NCBI RefSeq assembly: GCF_020622065.1
Contig: NZ_JAHRYQ010000002.1
Coordinates: 1,051,905-1,115,904, forward strand
Direction: 5' to 3'
DNA: 64,000 nt
Origin: Geothrix sp.
GTDB taxonomy: Bacteria; Acidobacteriota; Holophagae; Holophagales; Holophagaceae
Part shown: positions 36,602-46,139 of the stretch, piece by piece
Layout of the letters: each line of letters opens with the position of its first letter
How positions within the stretch are numbered: position 1 is the first letter of the stretch
Notes under the pieces: model-generated
Seen by the model: only the letters and a program-made list of their open reading frames with translations
What the model was told of the DNA's origin: nothing
Database searches by the model: none
Translations under genes and position numbers: made by a program

Positions 36602-37327
36602 CTAGCGAAGGAGTGCGAGGACGGACTGGCCGGCCGAATTGGCCTGGCTCAGGGCGCTGATACCCGCCTGGTTCAGGATCTGGAACTTGGACATCTTCAC
36701 CACTTCGGCGCCGATATCCGCACCCATGATCTGGTCGTACTGGGCGGTCTTGTTCTCGGAGATCGTCGCGAGCGAGTTGCCGTAGCTCTGCAGCTGCGTC
36801 ATGACGGCGCCGTAGTTGCCGCGCTCCTTGGCGATGTCCGCCAGGACGGTGGCAGCATTGCCGCTGGCCGCGGAGGCGGCGAGAGCGGTGACGGCCGTCT
36901 TGGTGGCGGTGACCGAACCGTAGACGCCGGCATCAGCGGTGATGGTCGCGCGCTGGCCATCGAACTTCGTGATGGCATCGCCGATGGTCTTGTACTCGGC
37001 GTCGATGGCGGTCTTGCCGGCGGTGTCGGCACCCTTGTAGGCCGATTCCAGCTCGGCGGCGCGGGTGGCGAGGGCCGTGGCCTCTTCCATGTAGGAGTCC
37101 GCGGTCTGGACCTGGAAGTAGCCGTCCATGGCGTTCCGGGAGGCCTGGGTGGCGACCCGGGCGTCAGCGCCCAGGGTGTTGGCGATGGACAGGCCGGCGG
37201 CGTCGTCGTTCGCGCGATTGATGCGCTTGCCGGTGCTGAGGCGCTCCACGGTCTTCTGGAGGTTGAGGCTGGTGACGCCGATCTGACGGGCAGCGCCCAG
37301 GGCGGCAACATTATTGAGAACTGACAT
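36602..37327 (-). CDS. fliC: Flagellin
   Basis: A 241-residue compact flagellin. The N-terminal D0/D1 helices (SVLNNVAALGAARQIGVTSLNLQKTVERLSTGKRINRANDDAAGLSIANTL) and the C-terminal D0 helix (AEVVKMSKFQILNQAGISALSQANSAGQSVLALL) are intact. The central part is short and Ala/Thr-rich, so surface domains D2/D3 are essentially absent. GGAGG lies six bases upstream of the start. A sigma-28-like promoter is found further upstream, and a hairpin follows. Divergent glycosyltransferase genes suggest the filament could be glycosylated on D1 surface Ser/Thr. Confidence 0.96.
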   Translation of the reverse strand: MSVLNNVAALGAARQIGVTSLNLQKTVERLSTGKRINRANDDAAGLSIANTLGADARVATQASRNAMDGYFQVQTADSYMEEATALATRAAELESAYKGADTAGKTAIDAEYKTIGDAITKFDGQRATITADAGVYGSVTATKTAVTALAASAASGNAATVLADIAKERGNYGAVMTQLQSYGNSLATISENKTAQYDQIMGADIGAEVVKMSKFQILNQAGISALSQANSAGQSVLALLR

Positions 37328-37399
37328 AGCATCCTCCGTGATGCAAACGGCGGCATCCGTGCCACCAAGTTGTGTGGGGGAAACCCCCGACTTTCTCCC

Positions 37400-37427
37400 T
37401 TTCGGGCCGGGGTCGAAAAACCTTTAA
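37400..37427 (-). promoter_or_regulatory. Sigma-28 (FliA)-like promoter of fliC
   Basis: On the minus strand TTAAAG is followed, 15 bases after its TAAA, by GCCCGAAA, close to the TAAA-N15-GCCGATAA flagellar consensus. The predicted leader is about 65 bases. Confidence 0.55.
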
Positions 37428-37499
37428 CTTTTTTTGAAGGGCTCGTGGGACGGCTTCCATCACTATTGCCGCCGGGGGCCAGCCGGGCTCCAATGGGGC

Positions 37500-38819
37500 A
37501 TGTCCACGCTGTCCCTGGCCATGATCGTCAAGAATGAGGAGGCCAACCTCCTCCACTGCCTGGGCTCGGTCGAGGGCCTGGTCGATGAGATCGTGATCCT
37601 GGACACGGGGTCGACGGACCGCACCCTCGAGATCGCCTCATCCTTTGGCGCCAAAATCGGCCACTTCCAATGGTGCAACGACTTTGCCGCCGCGAGAAAC
37701 GCCGCCCTCGGCCTCTGCACTCAGGAATGGGTGCTGGTGCTGGATGCCGACGAGGCCGTGGACCGGGCGGACCACGCGGTGATCCGGGACGCCCTCCAGC
37801 CCGGGGGTGCCCCGGCGTTCTGCCTGCCCGTCCGAAGCTATGTGCCCACGGGAGATGTACTCTGCTTCGACCAAGTGCCCAGCCGGAATACATCTTCGTA
37901 CACAGAGGGCTCCTCCTGTTCCTACTTCGTGGATGTCCCCCTGCTGCGCCTCTGCCGAAACTTCCCGGACTTGGCCTTTCGAGGGGCCATCCACGAGATC
38001 CTGGATGGGTATTTCCAGGCGAAGGGGCTCCCCGTGGGGACCTGCCCCGCTGTCATCCATCATTATGGGAAGCTCGCCACGGACTACGACCAGTCCAAGC
38101 AGCCCCTGTACCTGGCCATCGCCGAGAAGGAAGCCGCGCGGACGCCGGGCAATGCCCACGCGCAATTTCTGCTGCTCATGCAAGCCAAGATGCTGGAGGA
38201 CTGGAAGCTGGTCCTCAAGGCCTTCAAGGCCTTCCAAAAGCTGGAGAAACACCCTCCCGCCTTTGTGTTGATCGCCGCCGCGGAAGCCCGGCTGAACCTG
38301 GGGAATCCCGCCGAAGCCCTGCCCCTCCTGGAGCGTGTGCTGCGCTCCGAGCCCCGCAACACGCTGGCGCGCCATGTCCAGGCGCTGGCCCTCGCGGCGG
38401 TTCAGCGCCCCAGGGAGGCCGTGGAGGCCTTGAAGAAAGCCATCGCTTCCAACCCCGGCTTCGCCCCATCTGTGCACTTGCTCTCCAGCCTCGAACACCA
38501 GGCGGGCTGGCCTGACAGGGCCCGGGCGACCCTGAGGGAGGGCCTCGGCCACAGCCCCGCAAACGAGCGCCTGTACCGGGCCCTGATCAAGCTGGATCTG
38601 GACACCCAACAGAACGAGCTGGCCTCCAGGGACGCCCAGGAGGCGCTCCAGGCCTGTCCCAACGGGGGCGAAGGCATCTGGCACTGGCTGGCGGCGGTGG
38701 GGATGCTGGCCCAGGGCCAGTCCGGGCCCGCCCTGGCCTTCCTGGAGCAGGGTTTGCGGCTTGTTCCGGACCATGCGGGGCTCCTGCGCCTCCGAAACGA
38801 TCTAACCCGCCGGCCATGA
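37500..38819 (+). CDS. Glycosyltransferase family 2 with TPR-like C-terminus
   Basis: A 439-residue protein. The N-terminal GT-A domain (about 1-220) begins LSLAMIVKNEEANL and has DTGSTDRT (sugar-nucleotide) and DADE (metal) motifs plus an HEILDGYF segment. The rest is tetratricopeptide-like (ALPLLERVLRSEP, REAVEALKKAIASNPG). I start at 37500, omitting an upstream stretch that overlaps the fliC promoter region. Such GT2-TPR proteins modify surface glycans or proteins. Being divergent from flagellin, flagellar glycosylation is a reasonable guess but unproven. Confidence 0.85.
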   Translation: MSTLSLAMIVKNEEANLLHCLGSVEGLVDEIVILDTGSTDRTLEIASSFGAKIGHFQWCNDFAAARNAALGLCTQEWVLVLDADEAVDRADHAVIRDALQPGGAPAFCLPVRSYVPTGDVLCFDQVPSRNTSSYTEGSSCSYFVDVPLLRLCRNFPDLAFRGAIHEILDGYFQAKGLPVGTCPAVIHHYGKLATDYDQSKQPLYLAIAEKEAARTPGNAHAQFLLLMQAKMLEDWKLVLKAFKAFQKLEKHPPAFVLIAAAEARLNLGNPAEALPLLERVLRSEPRNTLARHVQALALAAVQRPREAVEALKKAIASNPGFAPSVHLLSSLEHQAGWPDRARATLREGLGHSPANERLYRALIKLDLDTQQNELASRDAQEALQACPNGGEGIWHWLAAVGMLAQGQSGPALAFLEQGLRLVPDHAGLLRLRNDLTRRP

Positions 38820-38888
38820 ATCAAGCTGCGCGTGCCCCCCATCCGATGGTCCGGCCTGGGTCCACCTTCCCCACCCATTAGGTTCCTC

Positions 38889-41800
38889 ATGTCCAAGCCC
38901 CGCCATTCCGCCAGCCTCCGCGCAGACGCCTCCCGCCGCGAGGGAAGGGTGGCGCCGCCGGCCCTCCGCCAACTGCTGGTCGATGTGACCAACTTGGCCC
39001 TCTACGACCGGAAAACGGGCATCCAACGGGTCGTGCGGAATGTCATGCGCGAGCTACTGGCGCACCCCCCGGCCGGATTCCAGGTCGAGCCCGTCTACGC
39101 CCACCCCGAGCGGCCCGGGTTCCTCTATGCGCGCCAGTTCCTGCATCGCCTCGGCCAGGGGCCCGATGTCCAGGACGAACCCATGTCCGCCGCGCGCGGG
39201 GATGTCTTCCTCGGGCTCGACCTCAACCACGAGGCGGTCCTGATCCAGCCTGAAACCTTCCAGGCCCTTCGACGGGCCGGGGTCCGGGTCTGTTCTCTCG
39301 TCTACGACCTGCTCCCCATCCTTCTCCCCCACGCCTTCCCGGGCCAGGGTTCGGCCCTCCTCCATGCCCCCTGGCTTTCGAGGCTGGCCGAGATGGACGG
39401 GCTCATCTGCATTTCCAAAGCCGTGGCAGATGAAACGCTGGCCTGGCTCGAGGTCCAGGGCCCCCGGCGGAAGACCCCCCTTCCCGTGGGGTGGTTCCAC
39501 CTGGGGGCGGACCTGGGGGCCTTCCTGCCTACCCGCGGGGTCCCTCCAGAGGCCGAGGGACTGCTCATGGAGCTCCGGAAGCGCCCCACCTTCCTGATGG
39601 TGGCCACGCTGGAACCACGCAAGGGACACCGGCAGGTGCTGGAGGCCTTTGACCGGCTCTGGGCCCGAGGGGTGGACGCGAACCTCCTGTTTGTGGGAGG
39701 CGAGGGCTGGTCCGTGGAGAAGCTGGTCCACCGCATCCGCCATCATCACCCGGAGCGGAATCAGCGCCTGTTCTGGATCGAAGGTGCCAGTGACGAATAC
39801 CTCGAACAGCTCTACGACGCCTCCAGCTGCCTCATCGCGGCCAGCGAAGGCGAAGGGTTCGGCCTCCCCCTGATCGAGGCCGCCGAGCACGGCCTCCCCA
39901 TCCTGGCTCGGGACATTCCCGTGTTCCGTGAGGTCGCAGGAGACGGCGCCTTCTACTTCGCGGGACCGGATCCCGAGGTCCTGGCCGATCGCGTAGCGGA
40001 ATGGCTGGCGCGCGCCGCGGAAAACCGCGCACCCGATTCACGCGGGATCCGGCGCCTGACCTGGGAAGAAAGCACCCGCGACCTGATGGCCGTGCTCTTG
40101 GGAGGCCGGTGGTACCGGCACTGGGTCGCGACGGGCCGGCGGCCCCAGGGGTCCGTCCACGCCCATCCCAGGGTCGAGGCCAGCTCCTGGGAGCGCACCA
40201 TCGGCGTGGATGGACGCACACTCTCCAACCTGGGCTCCACCCAGCAGGGCATCGGCCACTACACCGTCCACCACCTCCAGGCACTCGCCGCCCTCACACC
40301 CCGCTGGCGCTACCGGCTCTTTCTGGACACGCCGGAGCTTTCGAATTGGGCGCTGGACCGCCTCCGCTCCCTTCCCAACATCGAGTTCTCGTCCTTCGGA
40401 GCCTTCCGGGCGGAGGACCACGACCTCGTCCATGTACCCGATCTCCTCTTCGTGCCCAACCCCATCCTGGTGGGCCCCGCTTTCCCGGCGGGAACGCCCC
40501 TCACCGTCACCTTCTATGACCTGATCCCCCTCCTCCTCCGGGAGCGCTACCTGGATCGCTGGCCCCAGGATCTCCAGGATGAATATGCAGAGCGTCTCGA
40601 CGCGCTGAAACAGAGCCGCGCGCAGGTCCTCACCTGTTCCGAACACACCCGTCAGGATCTCATTGCCCACCTGAGTCTGCCGGAGACCCGTCTGGACTCC
40701 ATCCTGGCGGGCCTCAATAAACACCCAGGGGCCCCGGCCTCCCCTGAAACCATCCAAAGGGTCCGGTCGGAGTGGGGGCTCGAGGATCCCTTCTTCCTCG
40801 TGGTGGGGGCCCTGGATGACCACAAGCGCTTCGACCTCAGCCTCCAGGCCTTTGCGGAGGTCCGCCGATCCCAGGTGGTACAGCTGGTCGTGGTGGGAAG
40901 CCTCGATAGCCCCGCCGCCCGGGCCTGGCGGGATCGACTTCGCACACAGGGCGTTCAGAGCGTGGTCTTCACGGGCTTCCTGCCCAGGCCCGAATTGGAA
41001 TGCCTTTATCGTTCGGCGACGGCCCTGTTGTTCCCCTCGGACTATGAAGGGTTCGGGCTCCCTGTGCTGGAGGCCATGGCCTGCGGGTGCCCCGTCATCA
41101 CCACCACCTCGAGTTCACTGCCCGAGGTGGCCGGCGATGCCGCGCTGATGATCCCCCCTGGCGATGCGGCGGCCCTGGCCAAGGGCATGCTCGCACTGCT
41201 CGGGGACGAGTCCCTGCGGCAGGGTCTGAAGGCCCGGGGAGTGGCCCAGGCCGGCCGGTTCAGCTGGGAATCCGTGGCCAGGGAGACCTTGAGGGTCTGG
41301 AAGGGCCTCTGGGAATCGGTCCCATCCACGAATCGCGAGGGCCTCGCCGCGGGAGGCGCATCACCCTCCGTGGTGTGGGAAGGATCCCAGTTCGTGTGGC
41401 ACAGTCTGGCGCATGTGAACCGTCAGATCAGCCTCGGCCTGCTGCGCGAGGAGACCCTGGATCTGTGTCTGATTCCCTATGAAGCCGATCAGTTCCGTCC
41501 CGAGGACCACCCCGCCTTTCTGCCCTTGGCCGCACGCGTGAATCGCCCGCCGGCGGGTCCAGTGGGCGTCCATGTCCGCCATCAGTGGCCGCCCCGCTTC
41601 TCCCCGCCGCGGTCGGGTTGCTGGGTCATGATCCAGCCCTGGGAGTTCGGCGGCCTCCCCCAGGCCTGGGTCCGCCCCATGGTGGCGTCCGTGGACGAAA
41701 TCTGGGTCTACACCTCCTGGTTGCGCGATCGCTATCTCGAAAGCGGTGTGCCGGAAGACAAGGTGGTGGTCATCTCCCTGGGTGTGGACACCACCCGGTT

Positions 41801-42875
41801 CTGCCCCGAAGGCCCCAGATTCGCCCTGAAGACGCGAAAGCCCTTCCGCTTCTTGTATGTGGGCGGCGCCATCTACCGCAAGGGCTTCGATGTGCTCCTC
41901 CGGGCCTACCGCCGGGCCTTCACTGCGGCCGATGATGTCTGCCTGGTCATCAAGGCTCAGGGCGGAGGCGTCTACAGTGGCTCAGAACTCCAGGCCCAGC
42001 TGGAGTCCCTCCGGACCGACCCCCTGGCTCCGGAGGTGGAGTTCCTCCAGCAGGACCTCTCGGAGGCGGACTTGTCGGCCCTCTACCGAAGCTGCCACGC
42101 CTTCGTGATGCCCTACCGGGGCGAGGGCTTCGGGCTGCCCATCGCCGAGGCCATGGCCAGCGGCCTTCCCGTGATCGTGACAGGCCGAGGGGCGGCCATG
42201 GATTTCACCCAGGGCGACTGGGCGTACCGGATTCCCAGCCAGCCCCTCGCCATCCCCCGCGTGGATGACCTCCTGCCCGGTCCCGCCGGCTTCTGGTTGG
42301 AAGAGCCCGACGAGGCCTTTCTCGCCGAATGCCTGTCCGGCGTGGCCCTCCATCCTGAGGAAGCCCGGGCCAAGGGAGCCCTGGCCCGGGCCTACGCAGA
42401 GACGAACCTCAGCTGGGAAGGGCCCGTCAAAAGGGTCGCCGAGCGGGTCCGCATCCTCGCCACACGCCAGCCGCTGCGCTTCCGAGCCGAGGCGTCACCG
42501 CCTCCTACCCCCGTGGCCACGGCGCTCCTCTTTACCCCCGACTGGACCCAGTCCGGCTGGGTGGAAGTGGTGGTGAGTTACCTGATGGCCTTCACTCCGG
42601 GCGATCCCGTGGCCCTCGTCCTGCTCCCACCGGCGGAGGGGCCGGGCCTCAGCGTGGCCGAAGCGGAACAAAGGGTGGTCGCGGTAGCCCAGAAGATGGG
42701 CCGCGCGGACTTCCCCGACATCTTCATCCTCGGCCCCGGCGATGACCTGGCGGGAACCCTGAAGCCCTACCTCATCCGCGAATCGATCCCCCCCGGCCGC
42801 GGAGCCACCGCCGGACTCTGCAGCCTGGCGGGGCTCAAGTTCTCACAGGCCCGTCGATCCCTCGCCCAGGGCTGA
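38889..42875 (+). CDS. Giant glycosyltransferase with three GT4-type (GT-B) units
   Basis: A 1328-residue protein containing three successive family-4 glycosyltransferase units. Unit A (about 20-400) has VDVTNLALYDRKTGIQRV and EGFGLPLIEAAEHGLP. Unit B (about 437-810) begins VGIDGR-like (GVDGRTL) and has YEGFGLPVLEAMACGCPV. Unit C (about 827-1190) has VGGAIYRKGFDVLLRA and GEGFGLPIAEAMASGLPV. Each keeps an E-x7-E signature. A further incomplete alpha/beta segment ends the protein. The start at 38889 avoids a poorly supported 19-residue leader. It lies 70 bases after the GT2-TPR gene. It could build a trisaccharide or longer glycan processively. Confidence 0.87.
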   Translation: MSKPRHSASLRADASRREGRVAPPALRQLLVDVTNLALYDRKTGIQRVVRNVMRELLAHPPAGFQVEPVYAHPERPGFLYARQFLHRLGQGPDVQDEPMSAARGDVFLGLDLNHEAVLIQPETFQALRRAGVRVCSLVYDLLPILLPHAFPGQGSALLHAPWLSRLAEMDGLICISKAVADETLAWLEVQGPRRKTPLPVGWFHLGADLGAFLPTRGVPPEAEGLLMELRKRPTFLMVATLEPRKGHRQVLEAFDRLWARGVDANLLFVGGEGWSVEKLVHRIRHHHPERNQRLFWIEGASDEYLEQLYDASSCLIAASEGEGFGLPLIEAAEHGLPILARDIPVFREVAGDGAFYFAGPDPEVLADRVAEWLARAAENRAPDSRGIRRLTWEESTRDLMAVLLGGRWYRHWVATGRRPQGSVHAHPRVEASSWERTIGVDGRTLSNLGSTQQGIGHYTVHHLQALAALTPRWRYRLFLDTPELSNWALDRLRSLPNIEFSSFGAFRAEDHDLVHVPDLLFVPNPILVGPAFPAGTPLTVTFYDLIPLLLRERYLDRWPQDLQDEYAERLDALKQSRAQVLTCSEHTRQDLIAHLSLPETRLDSILAGLNKHPGAPASPETIQRVRSEWGLEDPFFLVVGALDDHKRFDLSLQAFAEVRRSQVVQLVVVGSLDSPAARAWRDRLRTQGVQSVVFTGFLPRPELECLYRSATALLFPSDYEGFGLPVLEAMACGCPVITTTSSSLPEVAGDAALMIPPGDAAALAKGMLALLGDESLRQGLKARGVAQAGRFSWESVARETLRVWKGLWESVPSTNREGLAAGGASPSVVWEGSQFVWHSLAHVNRQISLGLLREETLDLCLIPYEADQFRPEDHPAFLPLAARVNRPPAGPVGVHVRHQWPPRFSPPRSGCWVMIQPWEFGGLPQAWVRPMVASVDEIWVYTSWLRDRYLESGVPEDKVVVISLGVDTTRFCPEGPRFALKTRKPFRFLYVGGAIYRKGFDVLLRAYRRAFTAADDVCLVIKAQGGGVYSGSELQAQLESLRTDPLAPEVEFLQQDLSEADLSALYRSCHAFVMPYRGEGFGLPIAEAMASGLPVIVTGRGAAMDFTQGDWAYRIPSQPLAIPRVDDLLPGPAGFWLEEPDEAFLAECLSGVALHPEEARAKGALARAYAETNLSWEGPVKRVAERVRILATRQPLRFRAEASPPPTPVATALLFTPDWTQSGWVEVVVSYLMAFTPGDPVALVLLPPAEGPGLSVAEAEQRVVAVAQKMGRADFPDIFILGPGDDLAGTLKPYLIRESIPPGRGATAGLCSLAGLKFSQARRSLAQG

Positions 42876-42898
42876 TCCAATCTGGCCCATGGAGGCCG

Positions 42899-44293
42899 TC
42901 AGCCCTTCTCCCGCCCCAGCATGGCCTTCAGCTTGCCCATGAGGCCGTGGCCTTCACGAGCGGACGGGCCGGAACCATCGTCGCCACCGTAGTCCGAGGG
43001 CACGGCCACGGAGGGATCCAACTCCAGGGCGCGCCGGAAGCAGCCCTGGGCGTTGGCCTGGAAGCCCTTGCGGTGGTAGAGCTCGCCCATGAGGGCCCAG
43101 GGCTCGGCCGCGCGGGGGTTGATGCGGGAGGCCACCTGCAGGGCCTCGACCGCGCGGGTGGACCAGGCGGGATTGCCGATCCGCAGCCGTCCCAGCAGGA
43201 GCCAGGCCTCGTAGGCCGAACCCGAATCCCCATCCAGCTTGATGGACTGCTCCAGGGCGCGGATCGCCTCGCTGGTCCGGGCCTGCATCATGTAGGACTT
43301 CGCCTTGATCACCAGCCGGTGGGCCCGCTCGGCGGGCGACAGGGCCTCCTCCTCCGCGGCGGAGGGGAGCAGCGGCAGGCTCAGCGCCGGCTCTGCGAAG
43401 GTCAGGTCCAGGGCCTCCGGCAAGGGGGGAAGCGAAGAAGGCGTCGGGGGCGGGAGGGGCATGGGGTCGGCGTGGGGCTCGAACACCAGGTCGTCCTGCT
43501 CCAGCAGGATGGGCTCAACCTCGGGCTCGATCAGCGTCGGCGGTGGGATCGGCGGCGGCTCCTCTTTGGGCACGAGCGGCAGGTCGCCCTTCACGAGGGT
43601 GAGTCCCCCCAGGGCCCAAAGCGTGGCCACCAGACGGGCGGCCTCGTCCGCGGGCAGGCTCGAGAGGGAACCGATGGTTTCGTAGCCCAGGGCCTCATGG
43701 CCCAGCAGGGACAGCGCGTAGGCGAGGGTGGGCGTCAGGGGCAGATCGCTCAGGGCCTCCAGCAGATCCGGCCGCGCCTCCCAGCGCCAATCCGGTTCGC
43801 TGCGGAACATCTCCACCAGCTCACGGTCGATCTTGGCGTTCTGGAAGGTGTCCCACACGAGCCGCCGATGGTCCGGCCGGAACTGGAACTCGCCGGTGAG
43901 GCTCTCGTCGAGCGCCCCGGGGTTCCAAGTCATCTTCAGGATCGGATGCTCCATGGCGTGGAGCAGCACCGAACCCATCAGCTCATGCAGGCGATTGTCC
44001 CGCTCGGCGACCGTCAGAAGGCCCCACTGCACCACGCGGTCGCCCATGCGGGAGCCTTCGCCATCGGCCAGCAGCTCCTTGAGCGATGCCATGTCCAGCA
44101 CGCCCCGCCGAATGAGGAAATTGCCGAACTGCTCGCCCACCGCATCGCTGCGGAGGTTCACCAGGTCGCCCCCTGCCCAGTACAGCCGGCGCGTGCCATC
44201 GTTCTGCTCGAGTACAAGCTCCCCTTCGGCCCGCTGCTGATGCAGGGACCCCATGAGGGCCGGCAGAAAATGGCGGAGACGGACTTCGGGCAC
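42899..44293 (-). CDS. DUF4388 domain protein with TPR C-terminus
   Basis: A 464-residue protein. The N-terminal DUF4388 (about 1-100: FLPALMGSLHQQRAEGELVLEQNDGTRRLYWAGGDLVNLRSD) is found in Myxococcota and Acidobacteriota signalling proteins. A helical middle, an acidic Pro-rich linker and TPR-like repeats (AHRLVIKAKSYMMQARTSEAIRALEQSI, and onward) follow. A GTG at 44293 is taken as the start: it has GGAG five bases upstream and leads straight into the domain. The longer frame to 44509 enters the kinase gene. Divergent orientation with the kinase suggests a shared pathway. Confidence 0.78.
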   Translation of the reverse strand: MPEVRLRHFLPALMGSLHQQRAEGELVLEQNDGTRRLYWAGGDLVNLRSDAVGEQFGNFLIRRGVLDMASLKELLADGEGSRMGDRVVQWGLLTVAERDNRLHELMGSVLLHAMEHPILKMTWNPGALDESLTGEFQFRPDHRRLVWDTFQNAKIDRELVEMFRSEPDWRWEARPDLLEALSDLPLTPTLAYALSLLGHEALGYETIGSLSSLPADEAARLVATLWALGGLTLVKGDLPLVPKEEPPPIPPPTLIEPEVEPILLEQDDLVFEPHADPMPLPPPTPSSLPPLPEALDLTFAEPALSLPLLPSAAEEEALSPAERAHRLVIKAKSYMMQARTSEAIRALEQSIKLDGDSGSAYEAWLLLGRLRIGNPAWSTRAVEALQVASRINPRAAEPWALMGELYHRKGFQANAQGCFRRALELDPSVAVPSDYGGDDGSGPSAREGHGLMGKLKAMLGREKG

Positions 44294-44387
44294 CGGGGCT
44301 CCGGGTGGATTGCATCCAAGTTTGCATGTTCCGCGCCAGGATGCCAGTCGGAAACAGGCCGGGGGATGCCGAAATATCCCAAGTCCC

Positions 44388-44416
44388 TTGGCCCGGATCA
44401 GGAGTGGACCTATGCT
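44388..44416 (+). promoter_or_regulatory. Candidate sigma-70-type promoter of the kinase gene
   Basis: TTGGCC and TATGCT are separated by exactly 17 bases and lie about 40 bases upstream of the kinase ATG. Each box matches four of six consensus bases. Confidence 0.45.
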
Positions 44417-44453
44417 GTCCCTCCAACCACTCCATGCCCAGGGGTCTCCTCTC

Positions 44454-46139
44454 ATGTTCGAGAAGCTTGGCAAATTCGAGATCAAGCGCGTGCTGGGCAA
44501 TGGCGCCATGGGCGAGGTCTACCTCGGCGTGGATCCCTCCATCGGCCGCGAGGTGGCCATCAAGACCATCCTGCCCGCGGCGGCGCAGGGCGGGGAGGCC
44601 AAGGAGCGCTTCGCCCGGGAGGCCCGGGCCGCTGGCGTGCTCAACCACCCGAACCTGGTGACGATCTACGAATTCGGCGAGGACCAGGGCGTGCTCTACA
44701 TCGCCATGGAATTCGTGAAGGGGCACGACCTGGACGAGCTGCTCCAGGAGCAGTCCCTCACGCGCTCCGAGGCCCTCGAGGTGCTGGCCCAGGTCTGCGA
44801 CGGCCTCGGTTTCGCCCACCGCCAGCATATCGTCCACCGCGACATCAAGCCCACCAATGTGCGCGTGCAGCAGGACGGGCGGCGGCTCCACGCCAAGGTC
44901 ATGGATTTCGGCGTGGCCAAGATCAGCAACTCGGACATGACGGCCACGGGCATGGTCATGGGCACGGTGAGCTACATGGCGCCGGAGTATATCCGCACCG
45001 GCAAGCCCGATCCCCGCAGTGACCTCTTCGCCGTGGGCGTGATGCTCTACGAGTGCCTGAGCGGCCGCAAGCCCTTCGCCGGCGACACCACCCCCACCGT
45101 GCTGTACAAGATCGTGAACGAGGAGCCCGAGCCCATCGAGGTCGAGAAGCTCCGCGGCCTCAGCCCCGCCATCCGCTCGGTGCTGGACCGCTCCCTCGCC
45201 AAGAACCCCGATGAGCGGTTCCAGACGGCCGAGGACCTGGCCAAGGCCCTGCGCTCGGCCAAGGATCCCTCCTGGCAGGGCCAGGTGGAGGAGGCCACTT
45301 CGCTCCTCCAGACTTCCGCCCCCACAGCTCCGGCCCGAGCCGCGGCGACCTCCCCGACCTCGGCCCCCACCGTCCAGGCACCGGTGACCCTGACCACGCC
45401 CGCGCCGGCCTCGGTCCCGCCGACCTCTGCGCCGACGGCGCCTCCCCCCGCTGCCAGCAGCAGGCGGGGCCTCTGGATCGGCCTCGCGGCCCTCGTCCTG
45501 GCCGGCGTCGGCGGCGCGGGTTGGTGGGCGCTGCGAAGCGGCCACCCCGAGGCCTCGGCCCCGGAGGTAGTTCTGCCTTCCGCCGCCCCTGCCGATCCGA
45601 AGGCGGATCCGGCCACCCGCGCGGCGACCTCCGGACCAGGCGCCAAGGCCGCCCCTGCGCTCCAGACCAAGCCTGGTTCCGAGGCCGGCCCCGGGGGCGG
45701 TCCCGGGATCGGCGAGCCCCCCGGTCCCGCCGCCAAATCCGCCGAACCCCGCGTGGCGGAGCGCAAGGCGGAGGAACCCCGGGTCATCGACCAACCCGAG
45801 CGCTACCAGCCCGAGAAGCTCGACAAGCTGGAGACCCATGAGCGCATGAACCTCGGGCATGTGTCCCTCAGCGAGGCCATCCAACTGGCCGACAGCCAGC
45901 CCGACAAGGCCGTCCACGGCTTCCGGCAGGCCCTCAAGGCGGATCCCTATAATGCCAATGCCCGTGCGTGGCTGGCTGCGGTGCTGTGGGAACAGGGCCG
46001 CACGGCCGAGTTCGTCCAGGAAGTCCGCGAAGCCCGGCAGCAGGGCCTCGTGGGCCAGATGACCCGCAACATCCGGTTCAGGACCGCGTTCAACAAGGCC
46101 CGGCTCAACCGGAAGCTCCCCCCGGAGCTGGCGAATTGA
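44454..46139 (+). CDS. Membrane-anchored Ser/Thr protein kinase with periplasmic TPR-like domain
   Basis: A 561-residue Hanks-type kinase. The kinase domain (about 8-270) is complete: GNGAMGEVYLG loop, VAIK lysine near 36, HRDIKPTN near 130, DFG near 151 and MAPE. A Pro/Ala/Thr-rich linker leads to one transmembrane helix (about 337-359), a second low-complexity stretch and a C-terminal TPR-like region (about 470-561, DKAVHGFRQALKADPYNANARAWLAAVLW). The ATG at 44454 begins MFEKLGKFEIKRVL. Its stop overlaps the rnc start (TTGA), so rnc may be coupled. The extracytoplasmic domain is a candidate sensor. Confidence 0.93.
   Translation: MFEKLGKFEIKRVLGNGAMGEVYLGVDPSIGREVAIKTILPAAAQGGEAKERFAREARAAGVLNHPNLVTIYEFGEDQGVLYIAMEFVKGHDLDELLQEQSLTRSEALEVLAQVCDGLGFAHRQHIVHRDIKPTNVRVQQDGRRLHAKVMDFGVAKISNSDMTATGMVMGTVSYMAPEYIRTGKPDPRSDLFAVGVMLYECLSGRKPFAGDTTPTVLYKIVNEEPEPIEVEKLRGLSPAIRSVLDRSLAKNPDERFQTAEDLAKALRSAKDPSWQGQVEEATSLLQTSAPTAPARAAATSPTSAPTVQAPVTLTTPAPASVPPTSAPTAPPPAASSRRGLWIGLAALVLAGVGGAGWWALRSGHPEASAPEVVLPSAAPADPKADPATRAATSGPGAKAAPALQTKPGSEAGPGGGPGIGEPPGPAAKSAEPRVAERKAEEPRVIDQPERYQPEKLDKLETHERMNLGHVSLSEAIQLADSQPDKAVHGFRQALKADPYNANARAWLAAVLWEQGRTAEFVQEVREARQQGLVGQMTRNIRFRTAFNKARLNRKLPPELAN

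Noticed and set aside
37349-37364. Sigma-54-like TGGCACG element upstream of fliC
   Set aside because: The GG-N10-GC spacing fits, but the start site would fall on the Shine-Dalgarno, and the downstream box is poor. The sigma-28-like site is preferred.
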